The position numbers were made by a program, and so were the translations under genes. A stretch of 64,000 nt of DNA, taken from NCBI RefSeq assembly GCF_902506575.1, contig NZ_LR732544.1:6608202-6672201 (forward strand), written 5' to 3'. The notes under the pieces are model-generated. The model had not been told where the DNA came from. It searched no databases and saw nothing but the letters and a program-made list of their open reading frames with translations. Each line of letters begins with the position of its first letter. The stretch's first letter is position 1. Shown here piece by piece: positions 9,336 through 16,880 of the stretch. This DNA is from Streptomyces mexicanus. GTDB taxonomy: Bacteria > Actinomycetota > Actinomycetes > Streptomycetales > Streptomycetaceae.

Positions 9336-9893
9336 ATGAGCCTGTTCGGGGACGGCCTGGACGCCGCGGTGCAAAAGGCCTTCACCCGCCCGGCGCCCAA
9401 GAGCGCGCCCGCGCAGATGCGGTACCTGGTCAAGCAGCTCAAGGGCACCAAGGCGGTCGCCCAGATGCTGCGGATCTCCCAGCGCACCGTCGAACGGTAC
9501 GTGAAGGACCAGATCAAAAAGCCCCGCCCGGACCTCGCCGCGCGTCTGGAGCGCGAGGTGAAGAAGCGGTGGCAGCCGCAGATCCGGGCCAGGGCCCGGC
9601 AGCAGGCGGCGACCACCGGCGGCATCGTCATCGACACCCGGGCCCGGCTCGGCTACGTCGCACCGATCGGGACGACGGACGAGGATCGCATCCGGCACTT
9701 GACCGTCGCCCTGCCCCCGCAGTACGCGGCCCGCCTCTTCGCCGCCCAGGAGGCCGGCGCCGGCGACCAACAGCTCCAGCAGATCGCCGCCGACGCGCTC
9801 CGCGAGGTGTACTTCCAGGACGGCGGCCGCCGCGCCGGGAGCCTCGAGGAGGTCCACTTCACAGACATCGAGCACCTGGAATTCGAGCTGTAG
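9336..9893 (+). CDS. tpg: Telomere terminal protein Tpg
   Basis: 185 residues, matching the 184-185 of known chromosomal Tpg proteins. Tpg is covalently attached to the 5' ends of linear Streptomyces DNA and primes end replication. A helix-turn-helix-like segment (VAQMLRISQRTVERYVKDQ, residues 41-59) and a very basic region to about residue 90 provide DNA binding. The priming Thr reported at position 114 in S. coelicolor Tpg coincides with Thr114 here (PIGTTDEDRIR). The acidic C-terminus is also typical. A good ribosome site (AGGAGAG) lies in the short gap after tap, indicating co-transcription, and a strong terminator follows. Confidence 0.95.
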   Translation: MSLFGDGLDAAVQKAFTRPAPKSAPAQMRYLVKQLKGTKAVAQMLRISQRTVERYVKDQIKKPRPDLAARLEREVKKRWQPQIRARARQQAATTGGIVIDTRARLGYVAPIGTTDEDRIRHLTVALPPQYAARLFAAQEAGAGDQQLQQIAADALREVYFQDGGRRAGSLEEVHFTDIEHLEFEL

Positions 9894-9912
9894 CCCGACA
9901 TGCCCCGAACGG

Positions 9913-9952
9913 CGCGCGAGCCCGGACCGACTGATCGGTCCGGGCTCGCGCG
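9913..9952 (+). terminator. Strong hairpin terminator after tpg
   Basis: Perfect 18-bp inverted repeat (arms 9913-9930 and 9935-9952) with the four-base loop CTGA, 20 bases after the tpg stop. There is no U-tract, as is common for Streptomyces terminators. Confidence 0.85.
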
Positions 9953-9959
9953 TGTGGCC

Positions 9960-10217
9960 GTTGGGGAACGATCGGCCTTCCCCCGTCGGCTGTTCCTGCT
10001 CGCTGCCCGAGTGAGTTCGGGGTGTGGCCTTTGTCCTGGCGAAGCGCGTTGACCGCCGCCAGGGCGTGCAGCAGGGCGTCAGGGGGGCGGGTTATGGATT
10101 CGGCGACGCTCTGGACCTTGCCGACGGCTGACCGGGTGCTCGCCCGGGCGGCGGTGACCTGTCCTTGGACTTCCCGGTGGGCCTCGTTGAGGTACCGGCA
10201 GGCCGGCAAACGATGAG
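9960..10217 (-). other. Possible remnant of an alpha-helical protein
   Basis: On the complementary strand one frame reads like natural protein for about 65 residues (CRYLNEAHREVQGQVTAARA, then DALLHALAAVNALRQDKGHT) without a recognisable start and running toward the tpg terminator. No family is recognised. It could be the tail of a lost gene or a chance frame. Confidence 0.25.
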
Positions 10218-10219
10218 AT

Positions 10220-10279
10220 AGAACGTTCGGTATTGACAAGGGGCCGTTGGGTGACTCTAATGATGAGACCGAACGTTCT
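10220..10279 (+). promoter_or_regulatory. Promoter bracketed by two inverted TetR-type operators
   Basis: A consensus-like promoter, TTGACA (10233-10238), 17-base spacer, TCTAAT (10256-10261), is flanked by AGAACGTTCGGT (10220-10231) and its exact reverse complement ACCGAACGTTCT (10268-10279). The same motif occurs in front of the TetR gene at 14485 and, in a pair, before the membrane-protein gene at 15258. It should drive the hydrolase gene at 10483 through a leader of about 215 bases. Confidence 0.8.
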
Positions 10280-10482
10280 CCCTGTGGTGTGGGCCGGGCG
10301 CCACTGTGCCTGTCGCGGTATTGCCGTGGCTGCTTTGTCGCGTCCGGCCCGCTGAGTCGACGGTGTCCGGGCCCGTGGGGGCCGGGGCAGCGTCCGTGCG
10401 GGCCGGGTCCGGCTCTCGGCATCCGCTCTTCGCACCGTGAAGTCATGTTCGTCAATTCGTCGTTGAGTCGAGAGGTCGCATC

Positions 10483-11298
10483 ATGCGTTTTCGTGTTCGT
10501 GTTCCGCGTCGGGTCGCGCTGGGCGCCGGTGCCCTGACGCTGCTCGCTGCCACTACCGCGCCGGGTGTGGCGATGGCGACGGACAAGGGGTCTTCGTCCC
10601 GGTCGGCTTCGGTGAAGCCGACGGTCGTTCTGGTCCATGGGGCATGGGCGGATTCCTCCAGTTGGTCGCGGGTGATGGAGCGGCTGCGCGCGGACGGCTA
10701 TCCGGTGCGTGCCATCGCCAATCCCCTGCAGGGGCTGGCCAGTGACACGGCCTATGTGTCCAGCTACCTGTCCACGATCGAAGGACCCGTGGTGCTGGTG
10801 GGTCATTCCTACGGCGGCGCGGTGATCACGAACTCCGCCGCATCCGACCCCGACGTCGAGGCCCTGGTCTACATCGCCGGTTTCATCCCCGCGAAGGGGG
10901 AGACGGTGGGTGACCTGGCCGCCCAGTCCTCACCGGCCGTCCCGCTGGTGTCGACCGCCGTCCCGGACGGCACCGACGTGTCGATCGCTCCGGACCACTT
11001 CCGGGAGGTCTTCGCCGGTGATGTCGACCGGACCACGGCCGCCGATCTGGCGGCGGTTCAGCGTCCCGCCAACACCAGGGCCGTCACCGACGCCAGCGTC
11101 CAGGAGGCGTTCCGCACCATCCCGTCCTGGAGCCTGATCACCCGTCAGGATCACGCCATTGCCCCCGCCCTGCAGCGCACCATGTCCCGGCGGGCCGGTG
11201 CACACACAGAGGAGGTCGACGCCTCCCACGCCGTGATGATCAGCCACCCCGCCACCGTCACCCACATCATCGAGGACGCCGCCCGCCACACCCGATGA
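10483..11298 (+). CDS. Secreted alpha/beta hydrolase
   Basis: 271 residues. An N-terminal signal peptide (basic start MRFRVRVPRRVALG, hydrophobic core, AMA near residue 31) predicts export by Sec. The mature protein is an alpha/beta hydrolase: KPTVVLVHGAWADSSSW forms the oxyanion-hole strand, VVLVGHSYGGAV is the nucleophile elbow, and DASHAVMISHP supplies the catalytic His. It resembles the pyrethroid-hydrolase/salicylate-esterase-like group, but the substrate cannot be predicted. The start is preceded by GAGAGG. It is the first gene under the paired-operator promoter at 10220 and is followed in the same direction by an oxidase and a chorismate mutase, suggesting a shared regulon. Confidence 0.88.
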   Translation: MRFRVRVPRRVALGAGALTLLAATTAPGVAMATDKGSSSRSASVKPTVVLVHGAWADSSSWSRVMERLRADGYPVRAIANPLQGLASDTAYVSSYLSTIEGPVVLVGHSYGGAVITNSAASDPDVEALVYIAGFIPAKGETVGDLAAQSSPAVPLVSTAVPDGTDVSIAPDHFREVFAGDVDRTTAADLAAVQRPANTRAVTDASVQEAFRTIPSWSLITRQDHAIAPALQRTMSRRAGAHTEEVDASHAVMISHPATVTHIIEDAARHTR

Positions 11299-11468
11299 CC
11301 CGGCCCTACGCGAATGTTCGCCGGCCGACGCCTTCCCGGCCGGAACCTCCATCGCCGGCGCCGGCCGGACCGACCCACGTGCCGGCCGGCGAAGGCTGAC
11401 GAGGCGAGCAGCACACCACGTTTTCGCAGAATCCCTGAGGCAGCGACAGAGACATGGAGAGAGGTGTC

Positions 11469-12851
11469 ATGACTGTGACGACACACCAGCAGCTCGGCCG
11501 ACTGACGGACGCCCTGCGGCGGTTCGTTCCCGCCGGGCAGGTGGTGTCCACCGGGCCGCGGTACGACGCCGGCCGGACCCTGTGGAACGGCGCCGTGTCG
11601 TCCCGCCCCGGCGCGATCGTGCGGTGCGCGGATGCGGCCGAGGTCGGGACCGCCGTACTGGCCGCGCGGGAGTCCGGAGTGCCTGTGACCGTGCGCGGCG
11701 GCGGCCACGACTGGGCCGGAAGGGCGCTGAGCGACGGCGGCCTGACCATAGATCTCTCCGGCCTGCGTCAGGTGACGGTGGACCCGGAGGCGCGGGTCGC
11801 CGAGGTGGCGGGAGGGGCGACGGCTGCCGATCTCGCCGCCGCGGCGCAGCCTTTCGGCCTGACCGCGGCGACCGGCACCGCCGGTTCCGTGGGTATGGCG
11901 GGCCTGACGTTGGGCGGCGGCTGCGGGCCGCTCAGCGGCCGCTTCGGGCTCGCCCTGGACAACCTGCTGTCCGCGGAGGTGGTGCTGGCCGACGGCTCGG
12001 TCGTCACGGCCGACGCCGAACGGGAGCAGGAGTTGTTCTGGGCGCTGCGCGGCGGTGGCGGGAACCTCGGTGTCGTCACCTCGATGCGGGTGCGCCTGCA
12101 CGCCGTACCGACACTGCTGTCCGGCATGGTGCTGTTCGGGTGGGAGCAGGCCGCGTCCGTACTGGCCGGGCTGGCGGACGTACTGGCCGGAAGCCCGGAC
12201 GAGTTGACCGTGCAGTCCGGTGTCCTGCCCGGCCCCGACGGCCGACCCGTCGTGTTCCTCTCACCCACCTGGAGCGGCGACGACGCCGCGGCGGGGGAGA
12301 GGGCGCTGGCGCGGCTGGACAGCCTCGGCACCCCCCTCGTCTCCCAGGTCGCGCCCACCACCATGCCCGAGATGCTCGCGGCCATCGACGCGCAGTTCCC
12401 CTTCGGCCGGCACGTCGAGATCCGCACGCGTTCCGTACCGTCGCTGACCTCGGGAGTACGTGACGTGCTGAGCCTCGCGGGCGCCACCCTGACCTCCCCC
12501 CACTCGGCGATCTCCCTGCACAGCCTGCACGGAGCCGCGGCACGGGTACCCGTGACGGACACGGCGTTCGGCAACCGTGACCCACACCTCATGATCGAGA
12601 TCATCGCCCAGTGGGAGCCCGGGGACACCCGTGCTGCGGAGCACCGCACCTGGGCGGGCGAACTGGCCGACGTCCTCGAGCCCGAGGCACTGCCGGGCGG
12701 CTACCCCAACCTCCTCGGCCCCGAAGCGGCCGCCCAGATCGCCCACGCCTACGGGCCCAACACCGAGCGACTGCTCACCGCCAAACACCGCTACGACCCG
12801 TACCACGTATTCAACGCGACACCCCTGCCGTCTCCGTCCCGCGCCCGGTGA
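11469..12851 (+). CDS. FAD-binding oxidoreductase with berberine-bridge C-terminus
   Basis: 460 residues from the ATG at 11469, preceded by GGAGAGAGG. The protein has the PCMH FAD-binding domain (RPGAIVRCADAAEVGTAVLA, VRGGGHDWAGRAL with the His that typically carries FAD covalently, GTAGSVGMAGLTLGGGCG) and ends in the BBE motif YDPYHVFNATPLP. Enzymes of this type oxidise sugars, alcohols or tailoring intermediates with O2. No signal peptide is seen, so it is probably cytoplasmic. The Cys in GGGCGPLSGRFGL might provide a second covalent flavin link; this is an inference from bicovalent relatives. A gap of about 170 bases separates it from the hydrolase. Confidence 0.88.
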   Translation: MTVTTHQQLGRLTDALRRFVPAGQVVSTGPRYDAGRTLWNGAVSSRPGAIVRCADAAEVGTAVLAARESGVPVTVRGGGHDWAGRALSDGGLTIDLSGLRQVTVDPEARVAEVAGGATAADLAAAAQPFGLTAATGTAGSVGMAGLTLGGGCGPLSGRFGLALDNLLSAEVVLADGSVVTADAEREQELFWALRGGGGNLGVVTSMRVRLHAVPTLLSGMVLFGWEQAASVLAGLADVLAGSPDELTVQSGVLPGPDGRPVVFLSPTWSGDDAAAGERALARLDSLGTPLVSQVAPTTMPEMLAAIDAQFPFGRHVEIRTRSVPSLTSGVRDVLSLAGATLTSPHSAISLHSLHGAAARVPVTDTAFGNRDPHLMIEIIAQWEPGDTRAAEHRTWAGELADVLEPEALPGGYPNLLGPEAAAQIAHAYGPNTERLLTAKHRYDPYHVFNATPLPSPSRAR

Positions 12852-12909
12852 CGGCCCGTTGGAGCAGGACGGCACACCTCCCGCATACACCGACAACCGA
12901 GGCAGACCA

Positions 12910-13563
12910 TTGAACGTGCGAAACGCTCTGATCCGCTACGCCGCGATCACCGGCCTTCTGGGAGCCGCGACCGTGCTGACCACTCCGCAGGCCATGGCCA
13001 TGAGTGCCCCCGCGAACACCGAATCCGTCACTGTCACGGTCAATGCGGCCGAGCCACTGAGGAAGCTCGGTCCTCTCACGGATCTCGTCATCGAGCGTAT
13101 CCGCGTGAGCGACGACGTGGCGGCGTCCAAGTTCGGCACCGGCTCACCCATCGAAGACCCGGTACGTGAGGCGCAGGTACTGGAACAGGTCCGGACACAG
13201 GCCGAGGCCGCCGGGGTGAACCCGGACGCGGCCGTGGCGTTCTTCCAGGACCAGATCGCCGCGAGCAAGGTCGTGCAGAAGGGCCTGTTCGCCCGCTGGA
13301 CCGCGCACCCGGAGGAGGCGCCGACGACGCGCCCCGACCTCGGACCGATTCGCGAGCGACTCGACCAGTTGACCACGGCCCTGCTCCAGGAGCTCAAGGA
13401 CACGGAGCACTTGCGTGACAAGCCCGTCGCCTGCACGGTGCAGTTGGCCCTGGCTGCCGGGTCGGGGGCAGTGCTGGAACGGCTCGACACGCTCCACCGC
13501 CAGGCGCTCGGGACGGCCACACAGTCGGTGTGCCGCTCCGGCGAGCCGGCCGGACGACACTGA
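12910..13563 (+). CDS. Secreted chorismate mutase (AroQ gamma class)
   Basis: 217 residues starting at TTG 12910, chosen because CGAGG lies 7 bases upstream; a GTG six bases later is the alternative. A signal peptide (IRYAAITGLLGAATVLTT, then AMA near residue 30) directs export. The mature helical part shows the AroQ-gamma active-site pattern known from the secreted mycobacterial enzyme: Arg in VIERIRVSDD, Lys in AASKFG, Arg in DPVREAQVLEQV, Gln residues in FFQDQIAASKVVQ. Two late Cys residues (ACTV and SVC) could form the typical disulfide. The reaction is chorismate to prephenate outside the cytoplasm; its role is unknown. It is transcribed toward the convergent TetR gene. Confidence 0.88.
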   Translation: MNVRNALIRYAAITGLLGAATVLTTPQAMAMSAPANTESVTVTVNAAEPLRKLGPLTDLVIERIRVSDDVAASKFGTGSPIEDPVREAQVLEQVRTQAEAAGVNPDAAVAFFQDQIAASKVVQKGLFARWTAHPEEAPTTRPDLGPIRERLDQLTTALLQELKDTEHLRDKPVACTVQLALAAGSGAVLERLDTLHRQALGTATQSVCRSGEPAGRH

Positions 13564-13900
13564 TCCGCCGGTGCCGTCGTCTTCCCGGTGCGGGAGCCAC
13601 CCGCTCCGAGTCGCCGGCGGCACCGCGGCACACGCCAGGGCCACCACGCGAGGCGAAGGCATCCGCATGGCGATGGGTGCCCCGGAGGCCCGCCAGGGGA
13701 TGGGCACCGGCTCGGTCACGCGGGAGTAGGCCGAGCGGGAGCACCCGCTCTGGCGGCCCTGACCAAGAACCATCACGTCGGCTGAACATCCGGCACGGGT
13801 CCGGCAGGCCGGCCGAGAGGGCCGGTCGTGGCACATGGCCGGAGCCCCCGTCGTTCAGTCGGCGGACCGGGCGGCCGCGCCGGACGACGCGGCCGGTCGG

Positions 13901-14485
13901 TCAGGCGGACCGGGCCTGCAGGATTCCCTCGACGCCCTGCAGGAAGGTTTCGGAGACCAGTTCCGGGTCGGACAGGCAGCCGGAGGCCATGGCGCCGTCC
14001 CGGAGCATGACGAGATGCCGGCCGGAGGGTCCGGCGGGCGCGTTGCCCATCTGGGCCAGCAACCCGGTGACGGTGTCCAGGAACCACTGCCGGTGGGCCA
14101 GGACGGCCCGGTGGACCGGGTGGTCCGGATCGGGGTATTCCGCTGCCGCGTTGAGGAAGGCGCATCCCCGGAATCCCGGAGACCGGATACCCGCGGTGAT
14201 GGTCCGGCAGATCGCCCTGACCTTGTCCGCCGCCGACTCCTCGCCCGCCTGAGCAGCCTCGGCCTGTGCCCGGAGGTCCCGGTCGGCCTGGTCGAGGTAC
14301 GCGAGGACGAGGTCTTCCTTGCCCGTGAAGTGCCGGTACAGCGTGGCACGGGTGACCCGCGCCTCCGCAACGATCCGGTCGACACCGACGGAGTGGATCC
14401 CCTCCGCGTAGAAGATCCTGGTCGCCGTGGTGAGCAGCCGCGATCGCGCTTCCGACGTGCTGCCTTCTCTCGTCCTCTGGCTCAT
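13901..14485 (-). CDS. TetR-family repressor of the AGAACGTTC regulon
   Basis: 194 residues. The DNA-binding domain is clear (ARSRLLTTATRIFYAEGIHS then IVAEARVTRATLYRHFTGKEDL, residues 14-60). The C-terminal half (AFLNAAAEYPDPDHPVHRAV, DGAMASGCLSDP) resembles the TetR_C group of which AcrR/LfrR-like regulators are members. Immediately upstream of its start lies AGAACGGTCGGT, one base different from the operators before the hydrolase (10220) and the membrane-protein gene (15116), so it probably represses itself and both flanking transcription units. The signal it senses is unknown. Confidence 0.9.
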   Translation of the reverse strand: MSQRTREGSTSEARSRLLTTATRIFYAEGIHSVGVDRIVAEARVTRATLYRHFTGKEDLVLAYLDQADRDLRAQAEAAQAGEESAADKVRAICRTITAGIRSPGFRGCAFLNAAAEYPDPDHPVHRAVLAHRQWFLDTVTGLLAQMGNAPAGPSGRHLVMLRDGAMASGCLSDPELVSETFLQGVEGILQARSA

Positions 14486-14511
14486 ACGCCCAGGTTAGCG
14501 AACAGCTGGAG

Positions 14512-14523
14512 AGAACGGTCGGT
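14512..14523. promoter_or_regulatory. Single TetR-type operator upstream of the repressor gene
   Basis: AGAACGGTCGGT, one mismatch from AGAACGTTCGGT, 27 bases before the ATG of the TetR gene. A single imperfect copy fits weaker autoregulation compared with the paired sites at the two target promoters. Confidence 0.65.
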
Positions 14524-14558
14524 ACAGCCTGGCCCCAGGGCGCTGCGGGCGCCGATCT

Positions 14559-14675
14559 CTACGATTTCGGCATGCCGTTGCCCTCCAACGCCGACTTCAG
14601 GTTGCGCAAGGCGTAGAACACCTGGGACTTCACCGCGCCCTGCGGGATGCCCAGGGCCGCGCGCGGCATCACGGC
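14559..14675 (-). pseudogene. C-terminal remnant of an ECF sigma factor
   Basis: The complement encodes about 38 residues ending at TAG 14559: RAALGIPQGAVKSQVFYALR followed by NLKSALEGNG. This is the region 4.2 helix-turn-helix and tail of an ECF sigma factor (compare GIPxGTVKSRVxYALRxL). Nothing upstream continues the gene; the neighbouring sequence belongs to another fragment on the opposite strand, so it is a relic. Confidence 0.6.
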
Positions 14676-14683
14676 CCCTCCCG

Positions 14684-14895
14684 TTCGACCCCGCCCACCA
14701 GGGGAAGAGCGGCGGAGAGCTCCGCGACCTCGAGGATCCTTACCGTCGCGGTGAGGACATCTCCTACGCGATCGACGCGCTCACCACCATCCCCGGCATC
14801 GACCCGCGGCGCATCGGTGTCCTCGGCATCTGTGCCGGCGGCGGCTACGCGGCGGCCTCCGCCCGTAGAGACCACCGCATCAGGGCGGACACCGG
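14684..14895 (+). pseudogene. Internal fragment of an alpha/beta hydrolase (dienelactone-hydrolase-like)
   Basis: About 70 residues, FDPAHQGKSGGELRDLEDPY then IDPRRIGVLGICAGGGYAAA, containing a GxCxGG nucleophile elbow like that of the DUF1100/dienelactone-hydrolase relatives. Both ends are missing. It abuts the sigma-factor relic, marking a deletion junction near 14680. Confidence 0.6.
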
Positions 14896-15115
14896 CCCGG
14901 CGATCCTTCGCGGTCACTCACGGGGCTGGCCGGGCCGGGCGTTGTCCGCGACTTCCGGCATCCGTTTATCCGGTCGGTCTTCCGGGGCGGCGGCGTCTGC
15001 TCCGCCCGGCTGCCGGTGGCGAGGCCCGCCGGCATCTCACCACCACCAACCACTACGGCTGGGCAGCTGGAAAGAACGCGGCTGTGACCTCGGCGCCTGG
15101 ATGCGCCAGAGAGGT

Positions 15116-15177
15116 AGAACGTTCGGTCTTGACACGCCGTAGCATCCTTGCCACTCTGTAGATGCAGAACGTTCTGT
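15116..15177 (+). promoter_or_regulatory. Second promoter with paired TetR-type operators
   Basis: AGAACGTTCGGT (15116-15127) is followed directly by TTGACA (15129-15134); a second site AGAACGTTCTGT lies at 15166-15177. The site-to-site distance is 50 bases versus 48 at 10220-10279. The -10 is less clear than at the first promoter (TCTGTA or TGTAGAT around 15155-15163). The arrangement should place the membrane-protein gene at 15258 under the same repressor. Confidence 0.7.
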
Positions 15178-15257
15178 CTCGCAAGGGGCCCTCCCGCTGA
15201 CCCGGGGCGCCACCCCATCGCGGCACACGCCGAACTGCCTTCTCCTCCACCCATCCA

Positions 15258-15854
15258 ATGAAAGGCTTTGCTGTGAGCGTGAAAGGGTTTGCTGTGGGCA
15301 CTGTTACTGCTCCATCAGGTGTTACCGGAACGGCGTCTGCTCTACGCCGGCTGTACTTCGTGCGGTTCGCGTTCGCCATCGTGTGGGCGCTGGTGATGTT
15401 CACGATGGCGGACGAGATCACTCCGGTCGGGGCGGTGCTCCTGGTGCTGTATCCGCTGTTCGACGTAGGTGCCGCCGTCGCCGACGCCAGGTCGTCCCGC
15501 ACCACCGGATCCCCCGTGCTGCTGTATGTGAACATGGCGGTCAGCCTGGTCGCCGCCGCGGGTGTGGGCATCGCGTGCGCCTCAGGGATCGGGGCGGTGC
15601 TGCGGGTGTGGGGCGCCTGGGCGATCGTGTCCGGGCTCGTCCAGCTCATCGTGGCCGTGCCCCGCCGCAGGCTGGGCGGCCAGTGGCCGATGATCCTCAG
15701 CGGCGCCATCTCGGTCCTGGCCGGAGCCTCGTTCGTCGCGTCGGCCGGCGCCGACGACCCCGCCCTCACCGGCGCCATCGGCTACGCCGTCCCGGGCGGC
15801 ATCTTCTTCCTCCTCTCGGCCCTGCGCCTGGGCCGCGCCGCCCAGGAGAGCTGA
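15258..15854 (+). CDS. Small integral membrane protein, DUF308/HdeD-like
   Basis: 198 residues with six probable membrane spans: YFVRFAFAIVWALVMFTMA, ITPVGAVLLVLYPLFDVGAA, LLYVNMAVSLVAAAGVGIAC, VLRVWGAWAIVSGLVQLIVA, MILSGAISVLAGASFVASA and IGYAVPGGIFFLLSAL. The AWAIVSGLxQL and WPMILSGAISVLAG pattern is characteristic of the HdeD/DUF308 group, whose actinobacterial members have no defined function. Its start is ambiguous: ATG 15258 has no ribosome site, whereas GTG 15273 and GTG 15294 each follow a copy of TGAAAGGSTTTGCT, a tandem duplication of the initiation region. It is followed one base later by a broken oxidoreductase gene, so the two formed an operon controlled by the paired operators. 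Confidence 0.8.
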   Translation: MKGFAVSVKGFAVGTVTAPSGVTGTASALRRLYFVRFAFAIVWALVMFTMADEITPVGAVLLVLYPLFDVGAAVADARSSRTTGSPVLLYVNMAVSLVAAAGVGIACASGIGAVLRVWGAWAIVSGLVQLIVAVPRRRLGGQWPMILSGAISVLAGASFVASAGADDPALTGAIGYAVPGGIFFLLSALRLGRAAQES

Positions 15855-15855
15855 C

Positions 15856-16414
15856 ATGGCCGCCCCCGCAACCGACATGGTGGCTCACACGTATGACGTG
15901 GTGGTGATCGGTGCGGGTCCGGTCGGGGAGAACGTCACCGGCCGGGTGGGAGAGGGCGGCCTGAGCGCTGCCGTCGTCGAGCGGGACCTGGTCGGGGCGA
16001 ACGCTCCTACTGGTGAGCATGCCGACCAAGGCACGGCTGCGCAGCACGGCCGCGCTGCGGGCGGCCCGCCGGCGCCCAGTGCGCGCGAGGCGGTGACCGG
16101 GGACCTGGACGTCGTGGCCGTGCCGCGCCGCCGGGTCAACGGCTGACACCCGGTTCATGCCTCACCGTCGCTGACACCCTCCGGGTGGTCACGTAGACGA
16201 CAAGCCGCCGGCCGGCGGGTGGCTGCATGCCGCCGGTGACGTCAACCACCGCGCACTCCTCACCCACCAGGCCAAGGACCGGGTCCGCACCGTGGGCGAC
16301 GTCATCGTGGCGCGCGCCGACGGCGAAACCGCCGACGACAGCCCCTGGGGCCGTCACGCCGCCACCGCCGACGAACACGCGGCGCCCCAAGTGGTGTTCA
16401 TCGAGCCTGCCTGA
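15856..16414 (+). pseudogene. Internally deleted NAD(P)/FAD-dependent disulfide oxidoreductase
   Basis: The first part encodes a start and FAD Rossmann motif (YDVVVIGAGPVGENVTGRV). In another frame, 16220-16414 encodes the NAD-domain/interface piece WLHAAGDVNHRALLTHQAKD, ending in APQVVFIEPA and a stop. In intact mercuric-reductase-like homologues these parts are separated by about 250 residues, so most of the middle and the C-terminal dimerisation domain have been lost. It was co-transcribed with the membrane-protein gene (stop and start one base apart). Confidence 0.75.
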
Positions 16415-16675
16415 AGGCGTCCGCCATTCCAGTCAGCTCGGCGACTTTCGGCAGCAGCTCGGGGAACCATCCCGCCTCATCGCGGGACAGGGTGGAGGGT
16501 AGATGCGCCGCCGACGTACAGCGGGCGCAGGTACCGGCGAAGTGCCGTCGCAGGGCGGGCAGGTCTGGTGCAAGCGCGGTCGGACCGCCGGACGCCGGAC
16601 GGGGCCGTCACTCTGCCCCACCGACGCCGCAGCGTACGGCGTGCGGCTCAACAGAGTCCGGACCGGCGCCGACGT

Positions 16676-16741
16676 GGCGATGGCGTCGCCGATCTCCTCG
16701 GGTTCGCCGACGCGGCCGAGCGCGGTCTGCCCGGCGAGACC
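16676..16741 (-). pseudogene. Short C-terminal remnant of a short-chain dehydrogenase
   Basis: The complement encodes GLAGQTALGRVGEPEEIGDA, the conserved segment following the cofactor and substrate loop of classical SDRs (compare TALGRVGEPEEIAxAVAFL). No other SDR motifs adjoin. The N-terminal half of an SDR on the same strand lies at 18197-18565, so both may derive from one gene split by insertion. Confidence 0.5.
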
Positions 16742-16880
16742 CTGGCGCGTTTGTCAGCACTTCTTTGGGCACCACCGCACGGACCAGAAGTGGCTCTACG
16801 GGGTACGAAGTTGATCTGGCTCCACCGCCGGTCAGAAAGATCGGTAGAGCGATGGGCAGACGCCGGTAGGGTGGCCTGTT

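Noticed and set aside
9859..10806. A 315-codon minus-strand frame overlapping tpg and the operator region
   Set aside because: It runs through the tpg terminator and the paired operators and is mostly low-complexity; only an inner 65-residue part looks protein-like.
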